The notes under the pieces: generated by a model
The model's database searches: none
What the model was told of the DNA's origin: nothing
Seen by the model: the letters and a program-made list of their open reading frames with translations, nothing else
Source of the DNA: Sinohyriopsis cumingii
Taxonomy: Eukaryota > Mollusca > Bivalvia > Unionida > Unionidae
Direction: 5' to 3'
DNA: 64,000 nt
NCBI GenBank assembly: GCA_028554795.2
Contig: CM068839.1
Coordinates: forward strand, 83,969,540 to 84,033,539
In this document: piece after piece, positions 34,680 through 47,070 of the stretch
Numbering within the stretch: position 1 is the stretch's first letter
How the letters are laid out: each line of letters begins with the position of its first letter
Translations under genes and position numbers: made by a program

Positions 34680-35580
34680 AATCTGCCAGACCACATACCC
34701 CTAACATGAACCGCTTTCATTAATAATGTTAATAAAATATCTCTTTTGACTATAGTTAAAAAAGCAGTACAGTGAAAAACCAAATCAGACACCACCAGTT
34801 TCAGCCTAATAGATAGCAATTATCCTAACATTGATTACTTTCAGCCCAAGTAAATATCTGCCTTATTACTACTGACTTTGCCTTTTAGACAAATGTAAGC
34901 CAGGTGAGTGATATCAGGCACTTGGGACTCTTATTTTTACTTCAAACTTAGAATTCTATATTTCATTGATATTGAAAATTCATAATTTTAGCCTACAAAT
35001 GCAATTGCAAGAGAGTTTATGCCATACACCAGTGCCTTAGTTGTTGCTGTTGGTGGTAGAGACATTGGCACACCCTTCTTGTTTCATTCAGTTTCTTGAA
35101 CACTATTGCTTGTACATATATGCGTACATCCAGAGGAGTATTTCACCATACCAAAGGAAGTTACTGTGACCTACTTTTTCACTGCAATGATTATGTATGC
35201 TTTGTACATTTAGGTCAGTTTCAGGGCACCATCACCTGTCCAGTCATAAAATAGTTTATTTACATATGTTCTGAGAAGTGCTACACCATTATACCAAAGC
35301 TGGGCACATTGGTATACTTTTTATACTAAACTTATTATAATCATTTTTTATTTTGGCAATTTTCTGTGATATTGTTTATACAGTCATAAAAATTGATATG
35401 TACATGCATCCTGATGGGTGCTACACCATCATAGCAAAGGTTGATCACTGTGATCTACTTTTTATACTCAAGTGATCATATATACATATATCTTGAAGAA
35501 TACTACATCATCATGCCAAAATCAATTATTTGAACCTATTCCTTTTGCTCCAAAGATTATACTTGTCATCTTTAGGTGAG
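34680..35580. other. AT-rich DNA with weak about 180-bp repetition near 35.1-35.55 kb
   Basis: Phrases such as 'tgctacaccatcatagcaaa' and 'gctacaccattataccaaag' recur at 35110-35530. No gene seen. Confidence 0.45.
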
Positions 35581-35586
35581 TTACTC

Positions 35587-35725
35587 AGATACTGTTGTTG
35601 GTACAGATACTGTTGTTGGTACAGATACTGTTGTTGGTACAGATACAGTTGTTGGTACAGATACTGTTGTTGGTACAGATACTGTTGTTGGTACAGATAC
35701 TATTGTTGGTACAGATACTGTTGTG
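35587..35725. repeat. 18-bp minisatellite, 8 copies
   Basis: Units of ggtacagatactgttgtt, nearly identical. All three plus-strand frames and one minus frame stay open (repeats YRYCCW, GTDTVV, CTNNSI). Confidence 0.95.
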
Positions 35726-35729
35726 TGTA

Positions 35730-36700
35730 CTCTTATGACATTGATATGTGCATGTATTAGGAGGATTATTATAATGCAGTATCAAAAGTAGGTCACCATG
35801 GCATACTATTACACTGAAGTAATTTTATATACCTTTCCTTGACTCGTTTAAACCCTGGTACCTGTACAGTAATTAAACTGGATACAGCATTCATCTTAAG
35901 GCATATAGCTTCACTATAGTAAAGCCAAAAGTAACCTGTGACCTACAATATCAACTTGGCATGTCTTTGTCATCACTCAATATTAATCATTTTGAGTATT
36001 GACATGTACAAACCATTTTTTTTTATTGACAAACGAAAATAATTTTTTTATATAAAGAAATACATGCAGATGATTTTTAGTGTCATCTGACAGAAAAGTT
36101 TCTTGGTTTGTATATACAGTATAAGAGTGTAGACTCAGGTTTCCAGTCACATTATGTGCAGGCAGCTCAAGCCCGGAGCTCATAATACTCTGAACATGAG
36201 TTTCCTCTAATGACAGCCGATCAGACATGACCTTTCTTCTGCATCCACTTGATATTGCATATTTATCACATATTTACTAATTTTGGAGTCAGTGGTTATA
36301 TGATGATAATAATTTTCCTCAATCATGATGATTTATTTTAGCACTTCCAAACCAGCATCAGATTTATACATTATAAATTATCCTGTCAAAATAAACATTG
36401 ATCTAAAATGTCATAGGGCTTTATCATAACCAATGAAATTATTTCTCCCCAGGAACATTTATCTGATGTGACATTATGACAAAGTAGCTATTTGTGTGGA
36501 ATAATTGAATGACAGAATTGATTGATAATTGGTTATTTTAAATTTTATCATGCAATGATTGATTAATGCATAAAAAGACTCCAAGTATATGCAGTATAGG
36601 TATACAAAGTCACTTTTTTACAGGTTTCCAATAAACATCAAAACAATTACGGTGCAGTAAAGAAAAATTATCATGAGATATATATTTTAATAGCATTTTT
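35730..36700. other. AT-rich DNA, nothing firm
   Basis: A possible eroded MITE scrap ('gtatatacagtataagagtg', 'cattatgtgcaggcagctc') lies near 36110-36180. Nothing else is supported. Confidence 0.4.
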
Positions 36701-36710
36701 AACACATTAA

Positions 36711-36969
36711 GGGGGAACCCTGAGTGGCCGAGTGGTTTAAAGCGCTCACCATCACAGATCACTGCCGTCTCACCTCTGTCTGCATGGGTTCGAGTCTCAG
36801 GCTCGGCCAGTGTGGGTATGTGAGAAAGCTTGCCAGTAGCTTCTTGTGGGTCGGTGGTTCTTTCCGGTGTTTTCCCGGGTTCTTCCTCCACCATTTATAC
36901 TGGTCGCCATGTATAGCCTATCTTGTGCTGAAAAATGGCGTTAAACCCTACAGCAACAACAACAACAAC
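36711..36969 (+). mobile_element. SINE family B, full-length copy
   Basis: The best family B copy. The tRNA-like head is gagtggccgagtggtttaaa and the B box is gggttcgagtctc. The body holds 'gtgggtatgtgagaaagctt', and the 3' part 'tgctgaaaaatggcgttaaa' leads to an (AAC)n tail. The target-site duplication aacacattaa lies at 36701-36710 and 36970-36979. Confidence 0.93.
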
Positions 36970-36984
36970 AACACATTAAAGGCT

Positions 36985-37270
36985 GTATCAAAGTGAGAAA
37001 ACAGGAGATAAGTTCCTTTTCCCAAAAACATGCTGAAGGAACTAATCCAGGCTGGCCTGGGCAGGTATAAAAACTGCAACCATGAGTAATGAGTCAAAGG
37101 CTCATCCAGCTGAGCTACCACAACTCCCTAGTAAGGAGTAACCAGAGAACAATGTGTTTCATTGGGTATCATTCTATTTTGAATGTCCACATAGAAATGA
37201 TGAATTTCCCAGGAACTATGGAGGCATTCGGATAATGCTTATTTGACAGGACACAGCTTGTTCAGGAATC
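36985..37270. other. Spacer DNA, nothing recognised
   Basis: No supported feature. Confidence 0.5.
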
Positions 37271-37274
37271 CTCC

Positions 37275-37365
37275 TCCCTATCATCATCATCATGATCATT
37301 ATCATCATCATGATCATCATCGTCATCATCATTGTTTTCATCATCATGATCATCATCATATGAAC
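37275..37365. repeat. (ATC)n/(ATG)n imperfect trinucleotide repeat
   Basis: tcatcatcatgatcattatc-type triplets; the His-rich ORF over it is an artefact. The DNA from here to 37885 shows nothing further. Confidence 0.85.
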
Positions 37366-37887
37366 CTCTTATTTTTTTCTGTACAGTTTACACAATGCAT
37401 CCCTTTTCTTCCAGTGAAGATATGTTTTGAATAGTTTCATTTATGTTCCATAGTACCTGTTTTTAATTATAAAATATAACAAAGCTTGGAATCAATACTC
37501 CTTAAGTAATCATATCTCTCATCCAATGTCTTTGGAAGGAACATACATGGCTTGTAAATACCTTGGTATGTGAGTACCATATTAGCTTTCAACATGTTTT
37601 GAACCATTTACTAAATTTGTTTCAAATATTTACAGAATAAAAGACTATTTGTCTTTTCTTCAAAGCTTAAGTACAAATATTTGCAAGATATCAGTAAATA
37701 CAAACTTTTTGAAGCAGACAAATGAAAATGAAAAGTTTTGTATGGATAACATTTACAATGTTTAAAAACTACAGAAAATTCTAGAATAATCTTATGAAAT
37801 GGATATACCAGAAAGATGAAATGTGGGTCCCTCTGTAAAATGCTTCTCAATACATCACTGCCCTGCATATAATACAGAAATGGTCAT

Positions 37888-38212
37888 GACTGCTCTGGTG
37901 GCCTAGTGGTTAGAGCATCTGCCCTGGATGTGGGAGGTTTTGGGTTCAAACTCCAGCTGAGTCATACCAAAGACTTATATAGTGGTACTAACAGCTGCCT
38001 TGCTAGGTGTTCAGCATTATGAGTTAGTGTTAGGACTGGTTGGCCTGGTGTTAGGATAATGCGACTGGGTGTGACATCATGCTACATGTCTGCAGCATGA
38101 TGTCCCAGTACTAGACATCACTATAAACTGCCACTCTGCCGATATCATAGCGATATGACTGAACAATTGTTAAAGCTACGTTAAAAATCCAAAGCACACA
38201 CACACACACACA
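37888..38212 (+). mobile_element. SINE family A, full-length copy
   Basis: The head tggtggcctagtggttagag, the body 'gtcataccaaagacttatat' and 'gactggttggcctggtgtta', and a (CA)n tail are present. No clean target-site duplication was seen. Confidence 0.9.
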
Positions 38213-38277
38213 GAGGTCATAGATCCCATTAAATTGGTTCAAATCTCTTACCACTACTTAATTTCTTTCACTTCCCA

Positions 38278-38488
38278 TATGTACTTGATAATAAGTTGAG
38301 TCCAGTTGAAGACTGCACAGACCGAGATCTGCTGTTGCAAAATGTGCTAGCAGATCTGGTGCTATTCTGTACGTGAGGTGTAATCAGTAGAACAAACAAT
38401 GTATACCCTAATCTGCCTGCACATTTTAGGACAGCAAATTATGGACTATGATGTTTGTAGTTGGACTCAACCTGTGCTTGTCTAAGTT
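38278..38488 (-). mobile_element. Palindromic MITE-like element, reverse orientation
   Basis: Starts tatgtacttgataataagtt and ends 'ggactcaacctgtgcttgtc'. The internal order is reversed relative to the 10287 copy. It is sandwiched between two SINE A copies. Confidence 0.75.
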
Positions 38489-38555
38489 TTGGCTTTTTTG
38501 GATGTAACATAGTGTCATAACATTGAGTACTCCATACCACCACTACCATGATCAC

Positions 38556-38866
38556 CACCACTTCGGTGGTCTAGTGGTCAGAGCATCCACCTTTAATGTG
38601 GTAGTTTGCAGGTTTGAACCCTGGCCAAGTTATACTGAAGACTTATAAAAATGGTACTATCAGCTGCCTCGCTTGGTGCTCAACATTAAGAGGTTAGTGT
38701 CAGGACTGGTTGGCCTGGTGGCAGGATAATGTGGGTGGGACATGTGGCATGATGCCCCAGTGCTAGACATCACTATAAACTGCCACACTGCAGACATTGT
38801 AGCAAAATGACTGAAAAATTGTTAAAGCTACATTAAAAATCCAAATCACACACACACACACACACC
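38556..38866 (+). mobile_element. SINE family A copy
   Basis: The head cggtggtctagtggtcagag, the body 'aatggtactatcagctgcct' and a (CA)n tail are present; there is a small internal deletion near 38730-38745. Confidence 0.9.
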
Positions 38867-38989
38867 ATAGTAAACCATGATTACTATTCTACTACACTCC
38901 TCCAATGGCCTTTTGTATTATTTAGCTCAAAAGAACTGTTAGATACCACTCCCCCCAAAATAAAATTCCCAGAGAAAGAGAGAGGATTA

Positions 38990-39101
38990 TAAAATGAAAC
39001 AGAATTATCAAAAACTTATCCCACAACTTGCGAAAAAGATTGAAAATTTCAGGAGATCCAGGCGTAAATTAGTAGAAATTAAAAATCTAATTTCTGCCAC
39101 T
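38990..39101. other. Possible continuation of decayed coding region
   Basis: On the minus strand another frame is open past a run of ten T residues (plus-strand A run ending near 39127), suggesting a homopolymer frameshift at the end of the 39102 frame. Confidence 0.25.
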
Positions 39102-39690
39102 TTATAATTGCCCATTAAAAAAAAAACTTTTTTGTCTTTGAGGGTATTCAGGCTTAGAATATTGATGTGACCACTTATCCAAATCAATGATATTTAAATA
39201 AGGACAGGAATCTTTTCCTGTTGAACAGCAGCAAATTATAAATACATTATGGCCTCTTTTCCAATAGACGGGACAGGTATAGCAATTTAAAAATTTGTTT
39301 CGAGCCCTAACATGTCTCACAAAATGTTCATGAAGTGTTTTCAGTAAATATAAGTGGGTGGTTTGGGAACATGAATCTTGTTTAAGGGATTGATTTTATG
39401 ACAGCAAGAGCTCACACTGGTTTTTCAACTTTGGATTAAAGGCAGTGTTATGTCTGAAGGAGTTATCTCCCTAGAAGTTAGCAATTGGATTCTCTAGCTT
39501 AAGTAAATTGACACTATGTATTAAGATTTGACTATTATTTCTATCCAAAATTATTTTCTGTAATTTTTCATACCTTTGTATTTTTCCTAGATAAACAGTT
39601 TTTGTAGATGAGATTCATTTTGACCCTATTATTTTTAAAGTAAAATTAGCAAAGTTATTCAAGAAAAGTATAACTACTTTTTTAAAGGTA
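39102..39690 (-). pseudogene. Decayed coding region of unknown origin, Cys/His-rich
   Basis: One minus-strand frame stays protein-like for about 196 codons but is broken by three stops: 39615-39617 (TGA), 39471-39473 (TAG) and 39396-39398 (TAA), all in the same phase. The last segment, about 97 residues after the third stop, is the clearest. It contains RHVRARNKF, CYTCPVYWKRGH and CCCSTGKDSCPY, a Cys/His pattern that could bind zinc, and ends near PQRQKSFFF. No splice borders are evident. It looks like a dead gene from a mobile or integrated element or a retired host gene. I do not recognise the family. Confidence 0.45.
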
Positions 39691-39699
39691 CATATCAAC

Positions 39700-40315
39700 C
39701 ACTTGATTTGGTGGGGTGGGGGTAGGGTATGATTTGTTTTGAACCAGGATAATTTTTTCATTACAAGATAATTTTTCTCAACTAATATATTAGATATAAT
39801 AGATTCTTGTTTCTATAAGTCACATCAATAATATTTTTTTCAGGTTAGTTGTGGGCCAGAAATTTATAAAAAGATGACATTCAGGTGTCAAAACAGTTGA
39901 ATAATGATGCAAGAGACTAATGTTTGAAAAACTTGCAGGCATTTAATCAATAAATTATTAGTTTCCAAAAAGGTATTTGAGATAAAATGTGAATTGTTAT
40001 TATAAGCACTAGTAAATAAGGAGTGAAGAAAAAAAAGTACATGTAAAATGAGAGCAAACTCCAAAATGGAAGATTATATTGTACAGTTCTTTTCAGATGA
40101 ACCAGAAATTAATGTTTATAAGAATAATATAAATATCACAGGAAATGATGATTGTTCATTGCAGGCAACAATGTTTAGCTGTCCAAACTGCCCAAGCAAA
40201 TAAGGTTATTGCATTCTTTTGCCACTACTGTAGTTTGTTCAGCTTAGCATCGTGAATGATATCCATGTCTGTAACTCAGAGTCTTCATCTGAGCATATCG
40301 AAATGTAGACTGAAT
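39700..40315. other. AT-rich DNA, nothing recognised
   Basis: No supported feature. Confidence 0.5.
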
Positions 40316-40321
40316 TGCCTA

Positions 40322-40512
40322 CTGTATATACTCGCTTATAAGTCCAGTTAAACTGCAAACAATTCTGATCTTTTGTAGTATAATGTGCCTGCAGGTCAGA
40401 GTCTGTGTTGTTTGTTCCACTGATTATTCCTAACAACTGCACAGACCTAGATCTGCCAGCGCGTCATGCTATAGCAAATCTGGGTCTATGCAGTTTTGCA
40501 TTTAGACTCAGC
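40322..40512 (+). mobile_element. Palindromic MITE-like element
   Basis: The left end tgtatatactcgcttataag and blocks 'tgtgcctgcaggtcagagtc', 'gacctagatctgccagcgcg' are present; the right end is eroded. Confidence 0.8.
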
Positions 40513-40514
40513 AG

Positions 40515-40923
40515 ACCATTTGTGTCAACATTACAAAGCAGCAATGATGAAAAAGAGTCACTGTCTTTGTAATTTGCTTAATTTGGTCCTGGAATTAATT
40601 GGAGTAATCCATTATTATAACAAAGCAGTTATGGAAGGTGTTGTGTGCCACAGGTAAATGAACAATGTCTGCATCATCTAGTTTTCATTAAACTTTGTTA
40701 AATTTATATTGAAAATCGAAACTCACTTATTTTGACTGCAAGAACAAACTTAAAGACCTAATAATGTTTCCTACCTTAAATATTCTCAGCATGTTTTTTA
40801 ATGTTTTCTAATTTCATGGTGTTTGTTTTTGTAATCATATCATTATATGTTTTTTATCTTATAGGTGTTGTCTAATGTTATAAAGCGCTTAGAGCTTCTA
40901 AGGATTAGGCGCTATACAAAGTC

Positions 40924-40959
<36 letters not shown>

Positions 40960-41065
40960 GATATACCTTGCTGAACAAATAGATGATTTCTCAATACTAT
41001 TCAGTTTTGTGTCAAAATGGATTCTCCACAACTCCAGAACCATCATGGCAGATTACATGTACACT
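40515..41065. other. AT-rich DNA with a fragment resembling 'aagcgcttagagcttctaag'
   Basis: At 40885-40920 there is a phrase (taaagcgcttagagcttcta, ggattaggcgctatac) with internal inverted symmetry, followed by an (ATT)n run at 40928-40955. Such phrases end some SINE 3' tails, so it may be the remnant of another retroposon. Confidence 0.4.
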
Positions 41066-41070
41066 GGGGG

Positions 41071-41391
41071 GCTGTTCCGGTGGCCTAATGGTTAGAGTGT
41101 CTGGCTGGGATGCGGGAGGTTGTGGGTTTGAACCCCAGCTGAGTCATACCAAAGACTTATAAAAATCATACTTAAGCTGCCTCACAAGGCGCTCAGCATT
41201 ATGAGGTTAGTGTTAGGACTGGTTGGCCTGGTGTCAGGATAACGTAATTGGGCTGGACATGATGCTACTTGTCTGTGGCATGATTCTTCAGTGCTAGACA
41301 TCACTATAAACTGCCATACTGCAGACATTGTAGCGATATGACTGAATTTTTTTATAAAGCTATATCAAAAATCCAAATCACACACACACGT
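41071..41391 (+). mobile_element. SINE family A copy
   Basis: The head ccggtggcctaatggttaga, the body 'gtcataccaaagacttataa' and 'actgccatactgcagacatt', and a (CA)n tail are present. Confidence 0.9.
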
Positions 41392-41394
41392 ACC

Positions 41395-42095
41395 CAGACC
41401 ACTCTTTTTCAGCATGTATCAAATCAGTAGTGCTCTGTATGATGATAAACATTGTGTTGAAAATATTTACGTGCAAAAAGAATTTGGTTGTTTCAGCTAC
41501 AGTTTGATACAAGTAAAAATTTCACTGAGCTGCAGATACAGATATCATTTATATAGGAAGTGACATAATATCTAGCATTGTCCCTTTGGAATTTTGTGTG
41601 GAGGACATGAGAATACAGTGCCTTTGGGATCCTGGGTGCAAATCTGCAGTACTTAACAACAATAAACATAACATGAAAAGACTATTACAGATATAAACCA
41701 ATATTACCATTGCACACATTGAAGCACAAACATTTGTACTATGAAGCCCCCTGGTGCAAACTGTCACCCATATTTCCACCCCTTTATCTCAGCCCTGATC
41801 ACAGGAAGGGTACTTACAATACAATACGCAGGATGTATTTCAAAGATGAACATGCTTTTCTTGCAGATTTTGGCAAATGTGTGCACTCACTTGGGCACTT
41901 GTGTCATGTTTTAGCTACTTCCCATGACATTGATTAGTCCACTTGAAGTTTCAGGGTTCGTATTACAGTGTCAGGGTGTAGCTGGGCAGTTTTTAGCTCT
42001 ACTGGTCATAGATCACAAGAGCTTATGGGATGACCTGTTTATTGTGTGCCCATCCATCAGCATAAGTTTGTTATCACTACTCCTCCTAATCTCTA
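41395..42095. other. Spacer DNA, nothing recognised
   Basis: Open frames at 41549-41937 show no known motif. Confidence 0.45.
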
Positions 42096-42099
42096 CTTG

Positions 42100-42925
42100 G
42101 AAACTTTACAAACACATTCATCTGAACATCCAGTTGGTTCTAAATGAAAACAGTGTTGTTCAGACATCCATCATGGCTGACACACTTGACCATTGTGTAA
42201 ATCTTGTTATTGCTTAGATTCTCACAGATAATTGTATCCACATGAGGTTTTCACAAAACTACTTCTTATAATGCCTAGTTTGGCATAAATGAATATTCAG
42301 CATGTCTGGCATGGTAACCATTGCGTACATTTTGTTATTGTTACTTGTCCTGAACAGAAAGTCATATTGATATGAGGTTTTCACTAGAGATTTCTTGTGA
42401 TGTCCTGTTGGTCCTAATGAAAATGGTGCTGATCTGACCTCTTGTATGGTCACCATAGTAGCCATCTTGAAAAACATATCACTAATCCTGACTGAATGGT
42501 TATTTGAGTGTGGAATTATGATATCTAGACAGTCCTTGATGAAAATGGTGCTGATCTGGTATCCAGTATGTCCACCATTGAAAAGAAAGTCATATTGACA
42601 TGGAAATTTCACCTGAAGACTTTCTAATGATTAGTGAAATGAAAATAATGTTGATATGATATCCAGTATGGTAACCAAGGCAGATGTATTGAAAATCTTG
42701 CTATAGCAGATCTGTTCATTCTAAATTGAAAGTTACATTGACATGTTTTTTTTTACTTCTTATTAAGTATAGTAGGTACTGTATGATAGTAATGCTGATG
42801 TGATAGCTAATATCTTGAAAATCTTAATTTAATCTCATCAGCATGTGGTTCTCACCTAAAAAGATTTATTATCGTAAGTTATGATATCTGGTCGGTTATA
42901 AATTCAAATCATGGCAATTTGCCAT
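42100..42925. repeat. Degenerate tandem array, about 110-130 bp period
   Basis: Diverged units share 'catattgatatgaggttttc', 'atgaaaatggtgctgatctg' and 'cttgtatggtcaccatagta'. The resulting ORFs at 42259-42612 are by-products. Confidence 0.6.
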
Positions 42926-42927
42926 CC

Positions 42928-42975
42928 AGGCGATATGACTGAAATTTTTTAAAAGCTACATTAAAAATCCAAATC

Positions 42976-43044
<69 letters not shown>

Positions 43045-43045
43045 A
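42928..43045 (+). mobile_element. SINE family A tail scrap with (CT)n and (CA)n
   Basis: Only the 3' end of family A remains (gcgatatgactgaaattttt, taaaagctacattaaaaatc), followed by about 50 bp of (CT)n and then (CA)n. Confidence 0.8.
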
Positions 43046-43049
43046 AAAC

Positions 43050-43681
43050 ACAGAGCCATCCAGCATATTCTCTGCAGTGGCCACCTTGAAAGTTGTCTTA
43101 TGGCTCCAGAATACCGGTAATCTGAGATGATTTCAGCACTCAACACTGAAAAATAAGAAACTCTCTTACTTCGGTTCTGGAAATTCTGTTCATCCCTTTG
43201 AAGGACTCCTGAAGTAGCATGGCAAGAAATCCTGGCCCTCTTCCCCAAGAAATCCAGGCCCCCTTCCCCAAGCTAATTCTGGAGCCCTCTTCCCACAGAA
43301 AAGTGGATTGATAGGAATTTTGGGCTCCCACTGGGGATGGGCCCCTCTACAGTTGTAGGTATTGCTTTGGCAGTTTCTGTGTCACTGGACTCTTACAAAA
43401 CCTGTTATCTTAATGTTTATGCTCTCACTGCTTGTAACTGGGCTGATTCTGTCCAGTCCATCCATGCATCTTTCCAGAGAAGCTTGTTTGCAAGATTGTG
43501 CAAAAATAATAAACATAGACAAATAAAATTGACAGCAGATTTGTGTTCATATGTAGATGACTGATAAGCAGTTCTAACGAAAATTTTAAATATTTTTTGG
43601 ACTGGCTACTTTTTTGACATAAACCTTGTAAGCAAAATTAAGCAAAACTCACTTATAGAAAGGAAATTTGGTAGGCCAAGT

Positions 43682-43690
<9 letters not shown>
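43050..43690. other. Spacer DNA with a short duplicated 'ccctcttccccaagaaatcc' segment
   Basis: Two copies of 'cttccccaag' phrases lie at 43240-43275. No gene seen. Confidence 0.45.

Positions 43691-43694
<4 letters not shown>

Positions 43695-43762
<68 letters not shown>
43695..43762. repeat. (AT)n microsatellite
   Basis: About 68 bp of AT after a short (GT) run. Confidence 0.97.
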
Positions 43763-43764
<2 letters not shown>

Positions 43765-43769
43765 TGAAT

Positions 43770-44125
43770 AAATTGATGGACACTAAGGAATTTTTTACTT
43801 TTTTTTCATGTTTTAAATTCTTTGCATCTTTTTGTTCCCTGAAACATTGAAGGTATTTCTCAAAAATCACATAACCACGTGACATTGACAAATTAAATTT
43901 TGTAGGCATATATGTATGCATATTTAGATATTTAGCCATTGCAATATTTTATTTTATTTTTTAAAATGAACTTTACATTTTTGTTTTGAATTGAACTTTA
44001 ACAAAAAAAATTGAAATTGAAATGTGTGGCCATTGATCTGGTATGTAGTGGAGCATACCAATATATAGTTCCCCATTATGCAAGTGCATCTGTAGATATG
44101 CCTAACCATGTCACTGATCCTAGTA
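43770..44125. other. AT-rich DNA, nothing recognised
   Basis: No supported feature. Confidence 0.5.
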
Positions 44126-44126
44126 A

Positions 44127-44375
44127 CCCATTATGTATTGATATAGCCAAAGGAAATAAGTAAGGGCTCCCTTTGGAGACCTTGTACTCATTCTGTATTG
44201 ATATAACCAAAGGAAATAAGTAAGGGTTCCCTTTGGAGACCTTGTACCCATTCTGTATTGATAAAACCAAAGGAAATAAGTAAGGGTTCCCTTTGGAGAC
44301 CTGGTACCCATTCTGTATTGATATAACCAAAGGAAATAAGTAAGGGCTCCATTTGGAGACCTTGTACCCATTCTG
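44127..44375. repeat. 60-bp minisatellite, 4 copies
   Basis: Four 60-bp units with 'cattctgtattgatataacc' and 'aaaggaaataagtaagggtt', nearly identical. Three overlapping minus-strand ORFs are artefacts. Confidence 0.93.
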
Positions 44376-44379
44376 CTGA

Positions 44380-45455
44380 CAAAAGTTGTCTTTAAAGGTA
44401 GGTTGTGTCTCATTAGAGGTCATAACACTCCATAGCAAAATAAGTTGCTATATCTTGAACAAAGTAAAGGCAAGTGCAGTGTATACAAGGTGTGAATTGG
44501 TTAAATTGGATGCATATCAAGTGTAACCATTTCAGTTGGGAAGGTGTGTGTAGATTGCCTTGGGTTGCATGTTTATGCATACCTTCCCCACCCCTGCGCC
44601 CCCAAAAATGAGCATGAAGCAACTGAATGTGCATGAAACAACTGGAGTATAAGTTAGATGGTAGAAATTATACCTTGGAAATGCTTAACATGCAGGACTT
44701 TTTGGGTACTATACCCTTGGCAGGGGTTTCATCCCACACTGACTCTGTACCTGCACCTGCTTGTTTCCACTCCCATCTACCAACCTGCATTACTTGCTGA
44801 CATAAACATATATGTGGGTCATAAATTAAGCTGATTTTTAGTTTCTCTAATTGAATTTCACCTCAGTACAGTTCACCTAGGTTTAGTATGATATATGAGG
44901 AATTGTCAGTGACCCAATAGCTGGGATGGTAGATTTTTGACTTGAAGGGTGCATTTTTAATTCTCCCAGTAAGGTCAGGTTGAATTCCATAGTTTTCTGA
45001 GTACTTCACAGTACACAAAATAACCATTCATATTTTGATTTTCTGTTAGACTTGTATCAGTATATTGATGTCCAATCAAGCAGTCAGTCAACTAATTGAT
45101 GTGATATAGGATTACAATCACCAACCAGGCTGACCATGCTAGCACAGCATTCCACAAACTGAGAAATGTTTATTTTATGGATTTGAGGCAGAAATGGAAT
45201 TGTGATAGATCTGACCGATGCAAATGTAAATGACCAAAATAATACATCATCTGGGTGTTTTTTTTTAAAGAACACAAACAGAATGCATTCTATTACCATA
45301 AATATCACTACAATCCTGATTCATTGGGAGACATATATTTCATCCAGATAATTGGTGATAAAGTAGAACTGTGACCTAAAAATATAATAATAATAATAAT
45401 TTTAACTTTATTTAAAGAAGCTCATTTGGTCAGCTGACCAATCTTCCATGAGGTC
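44380..45455. other. AT-rich DNA, nothing recognised
   Basis: A small (AAT)n run lies at 45384-45400. No coding signature seen. Confidence 0.5.
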
Positions 45456-45470
45456 ATCTACAATTGTATT

Positions 45471-45721
45471 TGTTGTTGTTGTTGTAGGGTTTTACGCCAT
45501 TTTTCAGCACATGATAGGCTATTCATGGCAGCCAGTATTAATGGTGGAGGAAGAACCCGGGAAAACCCCCAGAAAGAACCACCAACCCACGAGAAGCTAC
45601 TGGCAGGCTTTCTCACATACCCACATTGGCCGAATCTGAGACTTGAACCTATGCAGACAGAGATGAGATGGCGGTGATCTGTAATGGAGAGCGCTTTAGA
45701 CCACTCGGCCACTCAGGGCCC
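45471..45721 (-). mobile_element. SINE family B copy, minus strand
   Basis: Read in reverse: (GTT)n, then 'tagggttttacgccattttt', the body, and a tRNA-like head ending ccactcggccactcagggcc. The target-site duplication ctacaattg(t/c)att lies at 45458-45470 and 45722-45734. Confidence 0.93.
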
Positions 45722-45732
45722 CTACAATTGCA

Positions 45733-45736
<4 letters not shown>

Positions 45737-45800
<64 letters not shown>
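45737..45800. repeat. (AT)n microsatellite
   Basis: About 64 bp of AT directly after the SINE target duplication. Confidence 0.97.
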
Positions 45801-45801
<1 letters not shown>

Positions 45802-45922
45802 CAAATGCTATTAAAAAACTAAACAATTGATCTACTGCTACAATAAATTATGCAGAAGGCTTTAAGGATGAGTACATACAGGGATTCATACAAAGAGTGA
45901 TAGTGAACATGTGTAAAACATT

Positions 45923-46078
45923 ATAGGTGAATACATGATATAACAAGGCTCTGAGCAGTAATAGGTGAATACATGATATAACAAGGCTCTGAGTAGTAAT
46001 AGGTGAATACATGATATAACAAGGCTCTGAGTAGTAATAGGTGAATACATGATATAACAAGACTCTGAGTAGTAATAG
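45923..46078. repeat. 38-bp minisatellite, 4 copies
   Basis: Units of 'taataggtgaatacatgata' plus 'taacaaggctctgagtag'. Confidence 0.92.
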
Positions 46079-46183
46079 TAGTAAATTAAACAAAATGATG
46101 CAAACGATTGTTTCCGTAGATGTTGACTAAGAAGTCTTTTTATAACCTTGTCATGAGTCGGCTTCTATTTGAATTTTATGTAT

Positions 46184-46272
46184 AAGTAACTGTAATTGGT
46201 CATTTTACTTGCGATGTTGTGTCCAGTATTCACACATTTGACAAGTAACTGTAATTGGTCATTTTATTTGTG
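46184..46272. repeat. Direct duplication of about 31 bp, 57 bp apart
   Basis: 'aagtaactgtaattggtcat' plus 'ttta(c/t)ttg' occurs twice. Confidence 0.8.
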
Positions 46273-46279
46273 GTCTTCT

Positions 46280-46845
46280 AAATACAAGTGTCCAAGGAAT
46301 TTGATCAAGGTAAACTTGGCTGATATTGATTCTGTTGTGCTGGTAGGTGATTAACTTTTTATGATGTGTCAATTTACCATTGAACACCATCAACAGTTAA
46401 TTACACAGGTCTATACAACAAAATATCTTGGACCAAATCATTAGGAGTCTTTATTCATGTTTGATATGCCTGTGATTTCTGCTGGACTAAGTGCATATTG
46501 TCATGGCAACACTCACTTAGCAACTGTCAGGTGTATGAACAAATATTCTTTTTGTATCTCCCTCCCTCACTCCCTTTCTCCAAATTACATTGATTTTTTC
46601 CCATTAAAAAGATAACTTAGTTATTCCTAATATCTGTGCGATGATAACTGTACAAGTTATATTTGACTGTATTTGTTCTTGGTTTTCGTTACTCTTTTGT
46701 GTGTTGGCATCATGATAAGCAAAGTAGAACTTTGTAATAAGTTAAAATCTCAGGGTTGTCATTACAAGTGAATAATCTGGATAATCAGCCTGCAGATAAT
46801 TGACATTTTACTGTATATATCAGTATAATAACTTTACAGCACTAC
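46280..46845. other. AT-rich DNA, nothing recognised
   Basis: No supported feature. Confidence 0.5.
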
Positions 46846-46932
46846 ATGCATGCATGCACACACACACACACACACATGTGCATGCATGCACTGCACACAC
46901 ACATGCACACACAGATGCACACACACACACAT
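46846..46932. repeat. (CA)n / (TGCA)n compound microsatellite
   Basis: CA dinucleotides interrupted by tgcatgcatgca segments. Confidence 0.93.
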
Positions 46933-47070
46933 TTAGATACTATAACAACCCATTTTTAACCAATTTGAAAGATTTAAAAGTATCTATCCTGCCACTGTTT
47001 TTCCCCAAGATTAAGAATGTGAATTTTTCCACTGTTATCATCCTTACTGATCAGTGAGCAATTTAATTAG

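Noticed and set aside
34457..34681. ORF ending in a long (YI)n tail
   Set aside because: Runs through the (AT)n microsatellite; the rest is a degenerate tandem repeat.
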